From Toxorhynchites rutilus septentrionalis (Eukaryota; Arthropoda; Insecta; Diptera; Culicidae), in NCBI RefSeq assembly GCF_029784135.1, contig NC_073744.1, positions 106,880,266 through 106,944,265 of the forward strand: 64,000 nucleotides of DNA, given 5' to 3'. Of the stretch, positions 51,219 through 62,300 are shown in pieces. Within the stretch, counting starts at the first letter, position 1, and each line of letters begins with the position of its first letter. A program made the translations under genes and the position numbers. The notes beneath the pieces were generated by a model. It was not told the DNA's origin and did not search any database. It worked only from the letters and a program-made list of their open reading frames with translations.

Positions 51219-54200
51219 ATGCTTATTTCAAACTCTAATCCCACAGTCATAGCCCTTCAAGAAACTATGACTCCAAACAACTTCGATAAACACTTCATCT
51301 CAAAATATATCACATATTTCAAAGAGGGTCCCAACCCCTCAAAAAACGGAGTTGCAATCGCAATCAAAGATGGCACTCCACATGATCTTCTTCCCATTAC
51401 CACTGATCTTCAGGCAGTGGTAGTGCGCATTAAACACCCCTTTCCAATCACCGTCGTTAGCATCTACATCACTAATGATTCCGATCCGAACACTCTACGC
51501 GGCCAACTGGACCATCTGTTCGCCCAACTTCCCGCCCCAATCATGCTTATGGGTGATTTCAACGCCCACTCATACGCCTGGGGAGGTGCATACCTCGATC
51601 GAAAAGGATCCATCATTGAGGATTTCATATCCGACCATTCTCTTCTCCTTCTTAACAACGGCCAACACACCAGAATCCATTATTCTGGTACTACTTCAGC
51701 CATCGATCTCACTATAGTATCAGACAAACTATCTTCAAAACTTTCTTGGAACATCCACGATGATACTTGCGGAAGCGATCATTTTCCAATCTTCACTTCC
51801 TTCGGCCAAACTTCTCCAGAGTTTTCAACAAGGCCAAGATGGAAATTTGAATACGCTGACTGGGCTGGCTATCAGTTTGACATTGAAAACCGCCTCTCCG
51901 CTAAACGAGATTGGACAGCCAAGGAATTCTCCAAAGTTGTCCTAGAAGTTGCAATGGTGCACATCCCCAGAACCAGTGGCATCCCTGGCAGGAAATGTGT
52001 CCCATGGTGGTCGCCTGAGCTGAAGGCAGCGATCAAAGGTCGACGTAAGGCCCTACGCAAATTAAGAAAGGCCCATCCGGACAGCCCACTGAGACCCACT
52101 CTGCTTGCAGAGTTCCAAAGGGCTCGCAAAGAAGCCAAGACTGCTATCAACACAGCCAAGCACAACAGTTGGGTTAAATTCGTCAGCGAAATTAATCCCA
52201 ACGCGTCAACAAAGGATTTATGGAGTAAGATTGGCAGGCTTCATGGAAAGAAAAGAAGCAAAGAATATAATCTTCTAATTAACGGTCAATACACCAATGA
52301 CCGGAAAATCATCGCCGAGGCGTTTGGAGATTTCTTTGCTTCCGCCTCCTCCAATCAAAACTACGACCAAACCTTTCTAACCCACAAAACGGAATGCGAA
52401 AGAATTCCCATCGATTTTCATACCGATGTGGAATTTGACTTCAACAAAAACCTCTCCCTCAAAGAGCTCGATTGGGTACTGAACAAAGTCAAACAAGGAT
52501 CCACAGGACCTGATGACATTAGCTACCCTATGCTTAAGAATCTACCCCATCTCGGGAAAAAAGCACTTCTGAAGCTCCTCAACAAAGTCTGGGACAGTGG
52601 AACCCTCCCCAGTTGCTGGAAAGAGGGTTTAATGATCTGTATCCCGAAACCAGACATGAACAACCATCTTCTTGACAATTTCCGCCCCATCACTCTCCTA
52701 AGTTGTGTTGGGAAAGTCTTGGAAAAAATGGTCAATCGACGCTTAACGACTTTTCTAGAGTCAAATAAGCTGATTGATCCCAGACAATTCGCCTTCCGTG
52801 CGGGAAAAGGTACAGAAGATTGCCTTGTAGCAATCGAAAAAATCCTAGACGACGCAACTGAAAAATTACACCACATTGATATTGTTTCCCTGGATTTATC
52901 CAAGGCCTTCGATCGGGCATGGAGGTACCCAGTGCTGAAAAGCCTTTTCGACTGGGGGATTCGTGGGAGATTAGGTCTCTTCGTTAAAAGTTTTCTAGAA
53001 AACCGGTCTTTCAAAACCGTTATTAACAACCACCAATCTTCTCTAAAAATCCCAGAAAACGGCTTCCCACAAGGCTCAGCACTTTCACCAACCCTCTTCA
53101 ACATTGCCATGCAATCTCTATTCGAGATTATCCCGGACCATATAAAGGTCATAGTCTATGCAGATGACATCACTCTTATCTCTTCGAGCTGCTTCGGCTT
53201 AATTCAGAGAAAGAGGCTTCAAAAAACCTTAGACTCCATCCAAAACTGGGCTCTAAAAACAGGTTTTAAAATTTCCCCGGAGAAATCCAAACACATACAT
53301 ATCGGAAAAGCTCTCAGAAGGAGAACCTATCTTCAGCTCAACAAAATCCCGATCCCTACAATGAGGACATTGAAAATACTAGGGGTTACTTTCGACAAGA
53401 AACTCAACTTCCTATCACATTCCCAAAAGACCAAAATAGCCACCAGAAAGAAATTGAACATCATCAAGTCTATCGCAGGCAACCTAGCCTCTGGTCATAG
53501 AAAGACGTTGCTAAATGTTGTAAATGTTTGGTTGGTCCCACAAATCCTTTACGGAATAGGCACCTTCAGCCGTGGAGGGGACAGGGTGTTAAACACCATT
53601 CAACCAATTTACAATAAAGCAATTCGGCTCGCAATTGGCGCTTTTCCCACCAGTCCTACTCTTGCTGTAATGGCAGAAAGTGGGCAACTTCCCTTCACCC
53701 ACCTGGTAACAAAAGCCATCACGAATAAAGCCATCCGTCACTTGTCACTCCCCGAAAGCGACCACAATGTCCCATTAATACATAGAGCTAAAACATGGTT
53801 CAAAAATCTCACGAACAAAGATCTTCCCGATATATGTGAACGTTCATCTGCGACGGGAAGAAATTGGAACGTCAAACCGCCGAACATTAACCTTGAACTT
53901 CTCAAGACAGTTCGAGCGGGAGACCCTTCTCCAAAAGTCAAAGCCTGCTTCAATAACCTCGTTGCATCCAATTTTCAAATCAACCACCAGGTATACACAG
54001 ATGGTTCAGTCAGTGCCGATGGAGTTGGATGTGGAGTCTTTGAGAGTAGATACACTGGTAGCTTTTCTCTTCCACCGCAATGCTCCATCTTCAGTGCGGA
54101 AGCTTTCGCCCTTTTAATAGCTACCCAAGAATGCACCCATGAGTTTCTTCCTACCACAATATTCTCAGACTCAGCTAGCTGTCTCCACGATCTTCTGAGT

Positions 54201-54767
54201 GGAAACAGCAAACACCCATGGATTAAGCAAACAGAAGAGGCTGCTTCAAATAAAAACATCTCCTTCTGCTGGGTTCCTGGTCACTCAGGAATCCGTGGAA
54301 ACACAGCCGCCGACATACTGGCCGGCAAGGGCAGCAAAATAGATCCCCCAGACATGCCCTGTCCTCCATCTGACATTGTCCGCTGGGTAAAACAGCAAGT
54401 CCGTGAAAGCTGGGACATAGGCTGGATAAACAGCCGTCCCACTCATCTTCATAAAATTAAAAATTCCACTCTCCCTTGGGATGACCGCCTCAATAGTAGG
54501 GAAAGGCAAGTCCTTACCCGTCTTCGAATTGGGCACACTAACTTCACCCACTCACACTTGTTCTGCAGAGCCGAAAAACCCCAATGTGCTTGCAACGAAA
54601 CTCCGGTTTCCGTTAGCCATCTTTTACTTGAATGTCAACATACCAAAGATGCTCGAGTCCGACACAACATAGGTCAGAGTCTCCGAGATATCCTCAGTAG
54701 AGACGAGACCCAAGAAACCAATTTAATTGCGTTTCTGAAAGAAACCGACTTCTTTGGTAAAATCTAA
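51219..54767 (+). CDS. LINE copy 4 ORF2: endonuclease-RT-RNase H
   Basis: An intact 1182-residue protein with endonuclease (GDFNAHSYAWGG, SDHFPIF), RT (LDLSKAFDRAW, YADDITLISSS) and RNase H (YTDGS, SAEAFAL, FSDSAS, WVPGHSGIRGN) motifs, and the C-terminal Cys/His cluster. Unlike ORF1, it is almost identical to copy B ORF2. The start is 140 bp after the ORF1 stop, as in A and B. Confidence 0.95.
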   Translation: MLISNSNPTVIALQETMTPNNFDKHFISKYITYFKEGPNPSKNGVAIAIKDGTPHDLLPITTDLQAVVVRIKHPFPITVVSIYITNDSDPNTLRGQLDHLFAQLPAPIMLMGDFNAHSYAWGGAYLDRKGSIIEDFISDHSLLLLNNGQHTRIHYSGTTSAIDLTIVSDKLSSKLSWNIHDDTCGSDHFPIFTSFGQTSPEFSTRPRWKFEYADWAGYQFDIENRLSAKRDWTAKEFSKVVLEVAMVHIPRTSGIPGRKCVPWWSPELKAAIKGRRKALRKLRKAHPDSPLRPTLLAEFQRARKEAKTAINTAKHNSWVKFVSEINPNASTKDLWSKIGRLHGKKRSKEYNLLINGQYTNDRKIIAEAFGDFFASASSNQNYDQTFLTHKTECERIPIDFHTDVEFDFNKNLSLKELDWVLNKVKQGSTGPDDISYPMLKNLPHLGKKALLKLLNKVWDSGTLPSCWKEGLMICIPKPDMNNHLLDNFRPITLLSCVGKVLEKMVNRRLTTFLESNKLIDPRQFAFRAGKGTEDCLVAIEKILDDATEKLHHIDIVSLDLSKAFDRAWRYPVLKSLFDWGIRGRLGLFVKSFLENRSFKTVINNHQSSLKIPENGFPQGSALSPTLFNIAMQSLFEIIPDHIKVIVYADDITLISSSCFGLIQRKRLQKTLDSIQNWALKTGFKISPEKSKHIHIGKALRRRTYLQLNKIPIPTMRTLKILGVTFDKKLNFLSHSQKTKIATRKKLNIIKSIAGNLASGHRKTLLNVVNVWLVPQILYGIGTFSRGGDRVLNTIQPIYNKAIRLAIGAFPTSPTLAVMAESGQLPFTHLVTKAITNKAIRHLSLPESDHNVPLIHRAKTWFKNLTNKDLPDICERSSATGRNWNVKPPNINLELLKTVRAGDPSPKVKACFNNLVASNFQINHQVYTDGSVSADGVGCGVFESRYTGSFSLPPQCSIFSAEAFALLIATQECTHEFLPTTIFSDSASCLHDLLSGNSKHPWIKQTEEAASNKNISFCWVPGHSGIRGNTAADILAGKGSKIDPPDMPCPPSDIVRWVKQQVRESWDIGWINSRPTHLHKIKNSTLPWDDRLNSRERQVLTRLRIGHTNFTHSHLFCRAEKPQCACNETPVSVSHLLLECQHTKDARVRHNIGQSLRDILSRDETQETNLIAFLKETDFFGKI

Positions 54768-55924
54768 ACCGAAATACTAAATACCTTGGAAAGTGCTTAT
54801 TAAAGTTCGCCACTTCACAGTCATGTATGCGTGTTTATGTGTGTATACACATGTATGTACGGGTCGGAAGGAAGGTATTCATACATGTATATACACGCAT
54901 TCAATAATATTAAATAACAAATAATATAATATATACTTTCATACCCACATCTATCTTCTATCCATTACATTATACTTTAATCAACTTCCTATTCCTACAG
55001 CCACACTCACCAAGGAGAATAAATTCATTAAATAAACCTCTCCATTTTTCAGCTATACTATATACCATTAAATTCAAAACCACTATATTTTATTATCTAT
55101 TCAAACTGTATTTCATTTCATTTCACCCCACCCCACACCTACTCCTCCCCTCTTTCCTTCCCATACCACTCCCACCCCCTCCCAATCCACTAATCCCACC
55201 CAAATCCTTTCCACTCCTCTCCTTCCTATCCTCCTGAGAGGGGCCGTTTTGTTTTTTGGCTTTGGAGCACGCCTTTCGCTAGGTCACTTGTGCTTCGTTA
55301 CTGCTTTGGTCCTCGGATCAGTAAATTTTTACTTTTCTTTACAGCATATATTAAATATCTTATGAAGCATAGGATCCCTTCCTACCTTCTTCTTTAACCG
55401 AGAGTCGAGCGGACAGGTCTGATGAGTGATTTTGTTGGTTTCCCTTTCGCCAGTCCCCTCTGGACTGGTTTTATTGTGGCTCTTCACTGGGCTGGAGGCG
55501 AATGAACTGCAAAGTTTAAAGCCTCTTAAAAACAAAGAAACGAAACATCATTCCTTCCCACTCCATCCCACCCCTTCTCCTTACCTTTCCCCTCCTTTTC
55601 ACCTTCCCCCCCCACTCCCTCCCTTTCCCTTTGTTCTAGAGCTTGGTTCTACGATGCTTCGTCGCCGCTTTGGTACTAATTAATAACAATACAATTACGT
55701 TACAGCTCATATTAAACATCTTATATGGCATAGGATCCTTTCCTGCCTTCGCCCGGTTTTACATCTGAGCAGACAGGTCCGCTGAATATGGTTTTTTCTT
55801 CTTTTTCACCAGCCTCCTCAAGACTGGTGCTCAATGGCTCTTCTCAGAGCTAGAGGCGAATGAACTGAAAAGTTTAAACCCTCTTAAAGCCAAAAAGAAG
55901 AAGAAGAAGAAATCCACTCAGTTC

Positions 55925-56150
55925 TAATTGAACAGCGATTGGAGCATGTTGTCGCTGTTGCGGTGAAGCTCTTTATTTATCATGAAAGCGCGGATGAACA
56001 GTGTCACCAAGAGCTTGTTTGTGCACCCTAGGCCAGAAGGGAATCTATCAGGAGGAGAGTGATGCCACAAACGGTTCCCTGGGAAGACATCGCTACACAC
56101 ACATACACGCGCGGCTATTAACAGGTGGTTATCGAGTTGACATTAACCAC
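55925..56150 (+). other. Promoter-arm remainder of Y after LINE 3
   Basis: Continues the left arm of element Y beyond the LINE 3 TSD (TAATTGAACAGCGATTGG onward), through GAGGAGAGTGATGCC and a CA-rich run, to the first short module. The same sequence is found in the left arms of Z, U, W and X. An ORF of about 80 codons here is not a recognisable protein. Confidence 0.7.
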
Positions 56151-58186
56151 TGGTGGGCTTCCAGTATCGAGGAAAATGTGGAAATATCTACTGAAAATAA
56201 TCTGCCAGTTCCTTTGGGAATTTTCAAAATATATTCATGTGAAAGAGTTTAATTGAATGTTTTCTATCCATGTAACACTGTGACCAAATATGTTTCAATC
56301 AAGTGCTATTAACAGGTGGTTATCGAGTTGGCATTAACCACTGGTGGGCTTCCAGTATCGAGGAAAATGTGGAAATATCTAATCGTTACTGAAAATAATC
56401 TGCCAGTTCCTTTGGGAATTTTCAAAATATATTCATGTGAAAGAGTTTAATTGAATGTTTTCTATCCATGTAACACTGTGACCAAATATGTTTCAATCAA
56501 GTGCTATTAACAGGTGGTTATCGAGTTGGCATTAACCACTGGTGGGCTTCCAGTATCGAGGAAAATGTGGAAATATCTAATTGTTACTGAAAATAATCTG
56601 CCAGTTCCTTTGAGAATTTTCAAAATATATTCATGTGAAAGAGTTTAATTGAATGTTTTCTATCCATGTAACACTGTGACCAAATACATTTGGTTTTGTG
56701 GTTTTTCAATCAATCGCAATTAACAGGATAGCTTCAGAAGATTATTCTTCCCCATCAGTAGGATATTTCCGTATCCAATATTGTATGCGCCCGCAATCGA
56801 TTATTGCTCAGTCGCCGAAAGTTCCGAGCTCAGAGAGTTCATTCCCCTCTAGTTTGCCTTCCAAATTGCCATCGTAAACCACACCATCTCTCGATTCAAT
56901 CACACACAAAAAGCATACTTAAGCGATATTCTGGTGGTGAGACACATTCATTTTTCGTGAGGACATCGACAAGACAACATCGTTGCCTAACGTGCTGGAG
57001 GAGGTGGACGGCGAAGGATCGACACATACACGCGCAGAACTCTTTCCGTTAGGATGCCATTCAGCATCGAGAAAGTTCCGGAAAGATCTAATCATTGCTG
57101 GAAAATAATCTGCCAGTTCCTTTGGGAATTTTCAAAATATATTCATGTGAAAGAGTTTAATTGAATGTTTTCTATCCATGTAACACTGTGACCAAATATA
57201 TTTCAATCAAGTGCTATTAACAGGTGGTTATCGAGTTGGCATTAACCACTGGTGGGCTTCCAGTATCGAGGAAAATGTGGAAATATCTAATCGTTACTGA
57301 AAATAATCTGCCAGTTCCTCTGGGAATTTTCAAAATATATTCATGTGAAAGAGTTTAATTGAATGTTTTCTATCCATGTAACACTGTGACCAAATATGTT
57401 TCAATCAAGTGCTATTAACAGGTGATTATCGAGTTGGCATTAACCACTGGTGGGCTTCCAGCATCGAGGAAAATGTGGAAATATCTAATCGTTACTGAAA
57501 ATAATCTGCCAGTTCCTTTGGGAATTTTCAAAATATATTCATGTTAAAGAGTTTATTTGAATGTTTTCTATCCATGTAACACTGTGACCAAATATGTTTC
57601 AATCAAGTGCTATTAACAGGTGGTTATCGAGTTGGCATTTACCACTGGTGGGCTTCCAGTATCGAGGAAAATGTGGAAATATCTAATCGTTACTGAAAAT
57701 AATCTGCCAGTTCCTTTGGGAATTTTCAAAATATATTCATGTGAAAGAATTTAATTGAATGTTTTCTATCCATGTAACACTGTGACCAAATATGTTTCAA
57801 TCAAGTGCTATTAACAGGTGGTTATCGAGTTGGCATTAACCACTGGTGGGCTTCCAGTATCGAGGAAAATGTGGAAATATCTAATCGTTACTGAAAATAA
57901 TCTGCCAGTTCCTTTGGGAATTTTCAAAATATATTCATGTAAAAGAGTTTATTAGAATGTTTTCTTTCCATGTAACACTGTGATCATATACATTTGGTTT
58001 TGTGGTTTTTCAATCAATCGCAATTAACAGGATAGCTTCAGAAGATTATTCTTCCCCATCAGTAGGATATTTCCGTATCCAATATTGTATGCGCCCGCAA
58101 TCGATTATTGCTCAGTCGCCGAAAGTTCCGAGCTCAGAGAGTTCATTCCCCTCTAGTTTGCCTTCCAAATTGCCATCGTAAACCAC
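56150..58186. repeat. Short and long tandem modules of Y
   Basis: Short modules of about 205 bp start near 56190, 56395 and 56605, and a long unit follows at 56690-57110. Five further short modules extend to 57960, and the second long unit is cut by the SINE at 58186. Module boundaries are marked by AATAATCTGCCAGTTCC. Confidence 0.88.
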
Positions 58187-58521
58187 TTCTTCTTCTTCTT
58201 CTTCTTCAATGGCACTAACGTTCCTAGAGGAACTGCGCCGTCTCAACGTAGTATTACTTGCGTCATTTTTTGACGTAGGACTACGTCTTTCATTTCTATA
58301 CCGGGGTGTAAAATCAAAGTTTCGAAAACGAAAGCGTTACGCCGGAGACCGAGATTTTGAGCGTTAATAGCTCCTAAACAATTGAACGAAATGGTATGAT
58401 AAACAATTCATTCGAAAGATAAAATGTCTACGCGTTATATACTTGTTACTTTTTGATCCAAAAACTTGTTTCAATAGTCTTAAAATTGCTTTCAAAACAG
58501 GCTATTGAAATCACCAATCGG

Positions 58522-58556
58522 TATATAAGCGAGCGGCGCTCGGAAATCCACTCAGT
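58522..58556 (+). promoter_or_regulatory. Internal TATA/initiator promoter of element Z
   Basis: TATATAAG at 58522-58529 and TCAGT at 58552-58556, 32 nt from the first T of TATA to the initiator A. Intact, directed into the repeats. Confidence 0.6.
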
Positions 58557-58759
58557 TCTAATTGAACAGCGATTGGAGCATGTTGTCGCTGTTGCGGTGA
58601 AGCTCTTTATTTATCATGAAAGCGCGGATGAACGGTGTCACCAAGAGCCTGTTTGTGCATCCTATGCCAGAAGGGAACCTATCAGGAGGAGAGTGATGCC
58701 ACAAACGGTTCCCTGGGAAGACATCGCTACACACACATACACGCGCGGCTATTAACAGG

Positions 58760-61090
58760 TGGTTATCGAGTTGGCATTAACCACTGGTGGGCTTCCAGTA
58801 TCGAGGAAAATGTGGAAATATCTAATCGTTACTGAGAATAATCTGCCAGTTCCTCTGGGAATTTTCCAAATATATTCATGTGAAAGAGTTTAATTGAATG
58901 TTTTCTATCCATGTTACACTGTGACCAAATATGTTTCAATCAAGTGCTATTAACAGGTGGTTTTCGAGTTGGCATTAACCAATGGTGGGCTTCCAGTATC
59001 GAGGAAAATGTGGAAATATCTAATCGTTACTGAAAATAATCTGCCAGTTCCTTTGGGAATTTTCAAAATATATTCATGTGAAAGAGTTTAATTGAATGTT
59101 TTCTATCCATGTAACACTGTGACCAAATACATTTGGTTTTGTGGTTTTTCAATCAATCGCAATTAACAGGATAGCTTCAGAAGATTATTCTTCCCCATCA
59201 GTAGGATATTTCCGTATCCAATATTGTATGCGCCCGCAATCGATTATTGCTCAGTCGCCGAAAGTTCCGAGCTCAGAGAGTTCATTCCCCTCTAGTTTGC
59301 CTTCCAAATTGCCATCGTAAACCACACCTTCTCTCGGTTCAATCACACACAAAAAGCATACTTAAGCGATATTCTGGTGGTGAGACACATTCATTTTTCG
59401 TGAGGACATCGACAAGACAACATCGTTGCCTAACGTGCTGGAGGAGGTGGACGGCGAAGGATCGACACATACACGCGCAGAACTCTTTCCGTTAGGATGC
59501 CATTCAGCATCGAGAAAGTTCCGGAAAGATCTAATCATTGCTGGAAAATAATCTGCCAGTTCCTTTGGGAATTTTCAAAATATATTCATGTGAAAGAGTT
59601 TAATTGAATGTTTTCTATCCATGTAACACTGTGACCAAATATGTTTCAATCAAGTGCTATTAACAGGTGGTTATCGAGTTGGCATTAACCACTGGTGGGC
59701 TTCCAGTATCGAGGAAAATGTGGAAATATCTAATCGTTACTTAAAATAATCTGCCAGTTCCTTTGGGAATTTTCAAAATATATTCATGTGAAAGAGTTTA
59801 ATTGAATGTTTTCTATCCATGTTACACTGTGACCAAATATGTTTCAATCAAGTGCTATTAACAGGTGGTTATCGAGTTGGCATTAACCACTGGTGGGCTT
59901 CCAGTATTGAGGAAAATGTGGAAATATCTAATCGTTACTGAAAATAATCTGCCAGTTCCTTTGGGAATTGTCAAAATATATTCATGTGAAAGAGTTTAAT
60001 TGAATGTTTTCTATCCACTGTTTTCTATAACACTGTGACCAAATACATTTGGTTTTGTGGTTTTTCAATCAATCGCAATTAACAGGATAGCTTCAGAAGA
60101 TTATTCTTCCCCATCAGTAGGATATTTCCTTATCCAATATTGTATGCGCCCGCAATCGATTATTGCTCAGTCGCCGAAAGTTCCGAGCTCAGAGAGTTCT
60201 TTCCCCTCTAGTTTGCCTTCCAAATTGCCATCGTAAACCACACCTTCTCTCGATTCAATCACACACAAAAAGCATACTTAAGCGATATTCTGGTGGTGAG
60301 ACACATTCATTTTTCGTGAGGACATCGACAAGACAACATCGTTGCCTAACGTGCTGGAGGAGGTGGACGGCGAAGGATCGACACATACACGCGCAGAACT
60401 CTTTCCGTTAGGATGCCATTCAGCATCGAGAAAGTTCCGGAAAGATCTAATCATTGCTGGAAAATAATCTGCCAGTTCCTTTGGGAATTTTCAAAATATA
60501 TTCATGTGAAAGAGTTTAATTGAATGTTTTCTATCCATGTTACACTGTGACCAAATATGTTTCAACCAAGTGCTATTAACAGGTGGTTATCGAGTTGGCA
60601 TTAACCACTGGTGGGCTACCAGTATCGAGGAAAATGTGGAAATATCTAATCGTTACTGAAAATAATCTGCCAGTTCCTTTGGGAATTTTCAAAATATATT
60701 CATGTGAATGAATTTAATTGAATGTTTTCTATCCATGTAACACTGTGACCAAATATGTTTTAATCAAGTGCTATTAACAGGTGGTTATCGAGTTGGCATT
60801 AACCACTGGTGGGCTTCCAGTATCGAGGAAAATGTGGAAATAACTAATCGTTACTGAAAATAATCTGCCAGTTCCTCTGGGAATTTTCAAAATATATTCA
60901 TGTGAAAGAGTTTAATTGAATGTTTTCTATCCATGTAACACTGTGACCAAATATGTTTCAATCAAGTGCTATTGACAGGTGGTTATCGAATTAGCATTAA
61001 CCACTGGTGGGCTTCCAGTATCGAGGAAAATGTGGAAATATCTAATCGTTACTGAAAATAATCTGCCAGTTCCTTTGGGAATTTTCAAAA
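58760..61090. repeat. Short and long tandem modules of Z
   Basis: Two long units (about 59110-59530 and 60040-60450) alternate with short modules at about 205-210 bp. One short module near 60015 has a small duplication (TTTTCTAT repeated). Confidence 0.88.
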
Positions 61091-61556
61091 TATATTCAAT
61101 CAATCGCAATCAACAGGATAGCTTCTGAAGATTATTCTTCCCCATCAGTAGGATATTTCCGTATCCAATATTGGATGCATAAAACCTTGTGCCTCCAACG
61201 TAACGCTCTCGTTTTCGAAGTTCTCCAAATATTCATTCATTCAGAATGAATTCAGATTCAACTTCATACAAATGATCTCTAAATCAACGATAGTCCTACG
61301 TCACCCTTGCGGTTATACCATAGATATAACCCACTTCCTGTTTTTTTATTTGTACTTAGTTGAGATTTCTATGCCAAATAACACGCCTTGAATGCATTCT
61401 GAGTGGCAAGCTCTAGAATACGCGTGATCACAGTGCAAGTCGGAGGAAATTTCTTTGACGAAAAATTCCCCCGACCAGAACGGGAATCGAACCCGAACAC
61501 CCGGCATGTTAGTTATGACGCTAACCACTCGGCCAAGGGAGCACATCGTAAACCAC

Positions 61557-62300
61557 ACCTTCTCTCGATTCAATCACACACAAAAAGCATACTTAAGCGA
61601 TATTCTGGTGGTGAGACACATTCATTTTTCGTGAGGACATCGACAAGACAACATCGTTGCCTAACGTGCTGGAGGAGGTGGACGGCGAAGGATCGGCACA
61701 TACACGCGCAGAACTCTTTCCGTTAGGATGCCATTCAGCATCGAGAAAGTTCCGGAAAGATCTAATCATTGCTGGAAAATAATCTGCCAGTTCCTTTGGG
61801 AATTTTCAAAATATATTCATGTAAAAGAGTTTAATTGAATGTTTTCTATCAATGTTACACTGTGACCAAATATGTTTCAATCAAGTGCTATTAACAGGTG
61901 GTTATCGAGTTGGTATTAACCACTGGTGGGCTTCCAGTATCGAGGAAAATGTGGAAATATCTAATCGTTACTGAATATAATCTGCTAGTTCCTCTGGAAA
62001 TTTTCAAAATATATTCATGTGAAAGAGTTTAATTGAATGTTTTCTATCCATGTAACACTGTGACCAAATATGTTTCAATCAAGTGCTATTAACAGGTGGT
62101 TATCGAGTTGGCTTCCAGTATCGAGGAAAATGTGGAAATATCTAATCGTTACTGAAAATAATCTGTCAGTTCCTTTGGGAATTTTCAAAATATATTCATG
62201 TTAAAAAGTTTATTTGAATGTTTTCTTTCCATGTAACACGGTGATCAAATACATTTGGTTTTGTGGTTTTTCAATCAATCGCAATTAACAGGATAGGTTC
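61557..62300. repeat. Remaining modules of Y after the SINE/Z stack
   Basis: Resumes the long unit cut at 58186 (ACACCTTCTCTCGATTC) and continues through short modules, one shortened by about 20 bp near 62107, to the right-end block of Y. Confidence 0.88.

Larger units (their letters stand above)
49114..55544 (+). mobile_element. LINE copy 4, full-length, nested in LINE 3
   Basis: A perfect 13-bp TSD, ACATCATTCCTTC, lies at 49101-49113 and 55545-55557. The element begins ATACTGATTTTAACC and is 6.43 kb long, with ORF1 (49654-51078), ORF2 (51219-54767), a long 3' UTR containing TATG/CATA-rich and C-rich tracts, and a 3' end with the terminal hairpin (55494-55526) and AAACAAAGAAACGAA. It sits in the 3' UTR of LINE 3 in the same orientation. 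Intact ORFs and a perfect TSD indicate a very recent insertion. Confidence 0.95.
43119..55909 (+). mobile_element. LINE copy 3, older subfamily, interrupted by LINE 4
   Basis: A 15-bp TSD (AAATCCACTC-A/T-GTTC) at 43104-43118 and 55910-55924 has one mismatch, which fits an older insertion. The 5' end starts ATACTGATTTTTACC. ORF1 is intact, ORF2 carries two lesions. The 3' UTR runs 48692-49113 and then resumes after LINE 4 at 55558-55909, ending in the terminal hairpin (55852-55884) and (GAA)n. Without LINE 4 its length is about 6.35 kb. Confidence 0.9.
58268..61347 (+). mobile_element. Helentron-like element Z, complete 3.1-kb copy inside a SINE
   Basis: This is the only copy with no other insertion in it. 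The left terminus is in the T tract at about 58268, with GACGTAGGACTACGTC at 58272-58287. The right terminus is at about 61347, with TAGTCCTACGTC at 61291-61302, the hairpin at 61311-61331 and a T tract at 61341-61347. Comparison with SINE copy 1 shows it entered a T-rich site with at most a few bases duplicated. Between the ends are the promoter arm (58522-58740), short modules, two long units and a right-end block. It encodes no transposition protein. Confidence 0.8.
58187..61544 (-). mobile_element. tRNA-derived SINE, copy 2, interrupted by element Z
   Basis: A 12-bp TSD, ATCGTAAACCAC, is at 58175-58186 and 61545-61556. The SINE consists of 58187-58265 and 61348-61544 (about 277 bp in sum), matching SINE copy 1 at 33421-33692 end to end. 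The GAA-rich tail lies on the left (CTTCTTCTTC on plus) and the tRNA-like head with GGTTCGATTCCC on the right. Element Z sits between GCGTCA and TTTGTACTTAG of the SINE. Confidence 0.88.

Noticed and set aside
11088..58835. 66-codon ORF (MSPRACLCTLGQKG...) in the promoter arms
   Set aside because: A product of repeated noncoding sequence; varies in V and shows no domain.
8298..60411. 82-codon ORF (MLSRRKFRAQRV...) present in most long units
   Set aside because: It recurs because the 710-bp unit recurs. It resembles no family I know, and it breaks in several units (for example 14154, 24300, 25540), so coding is not supported.
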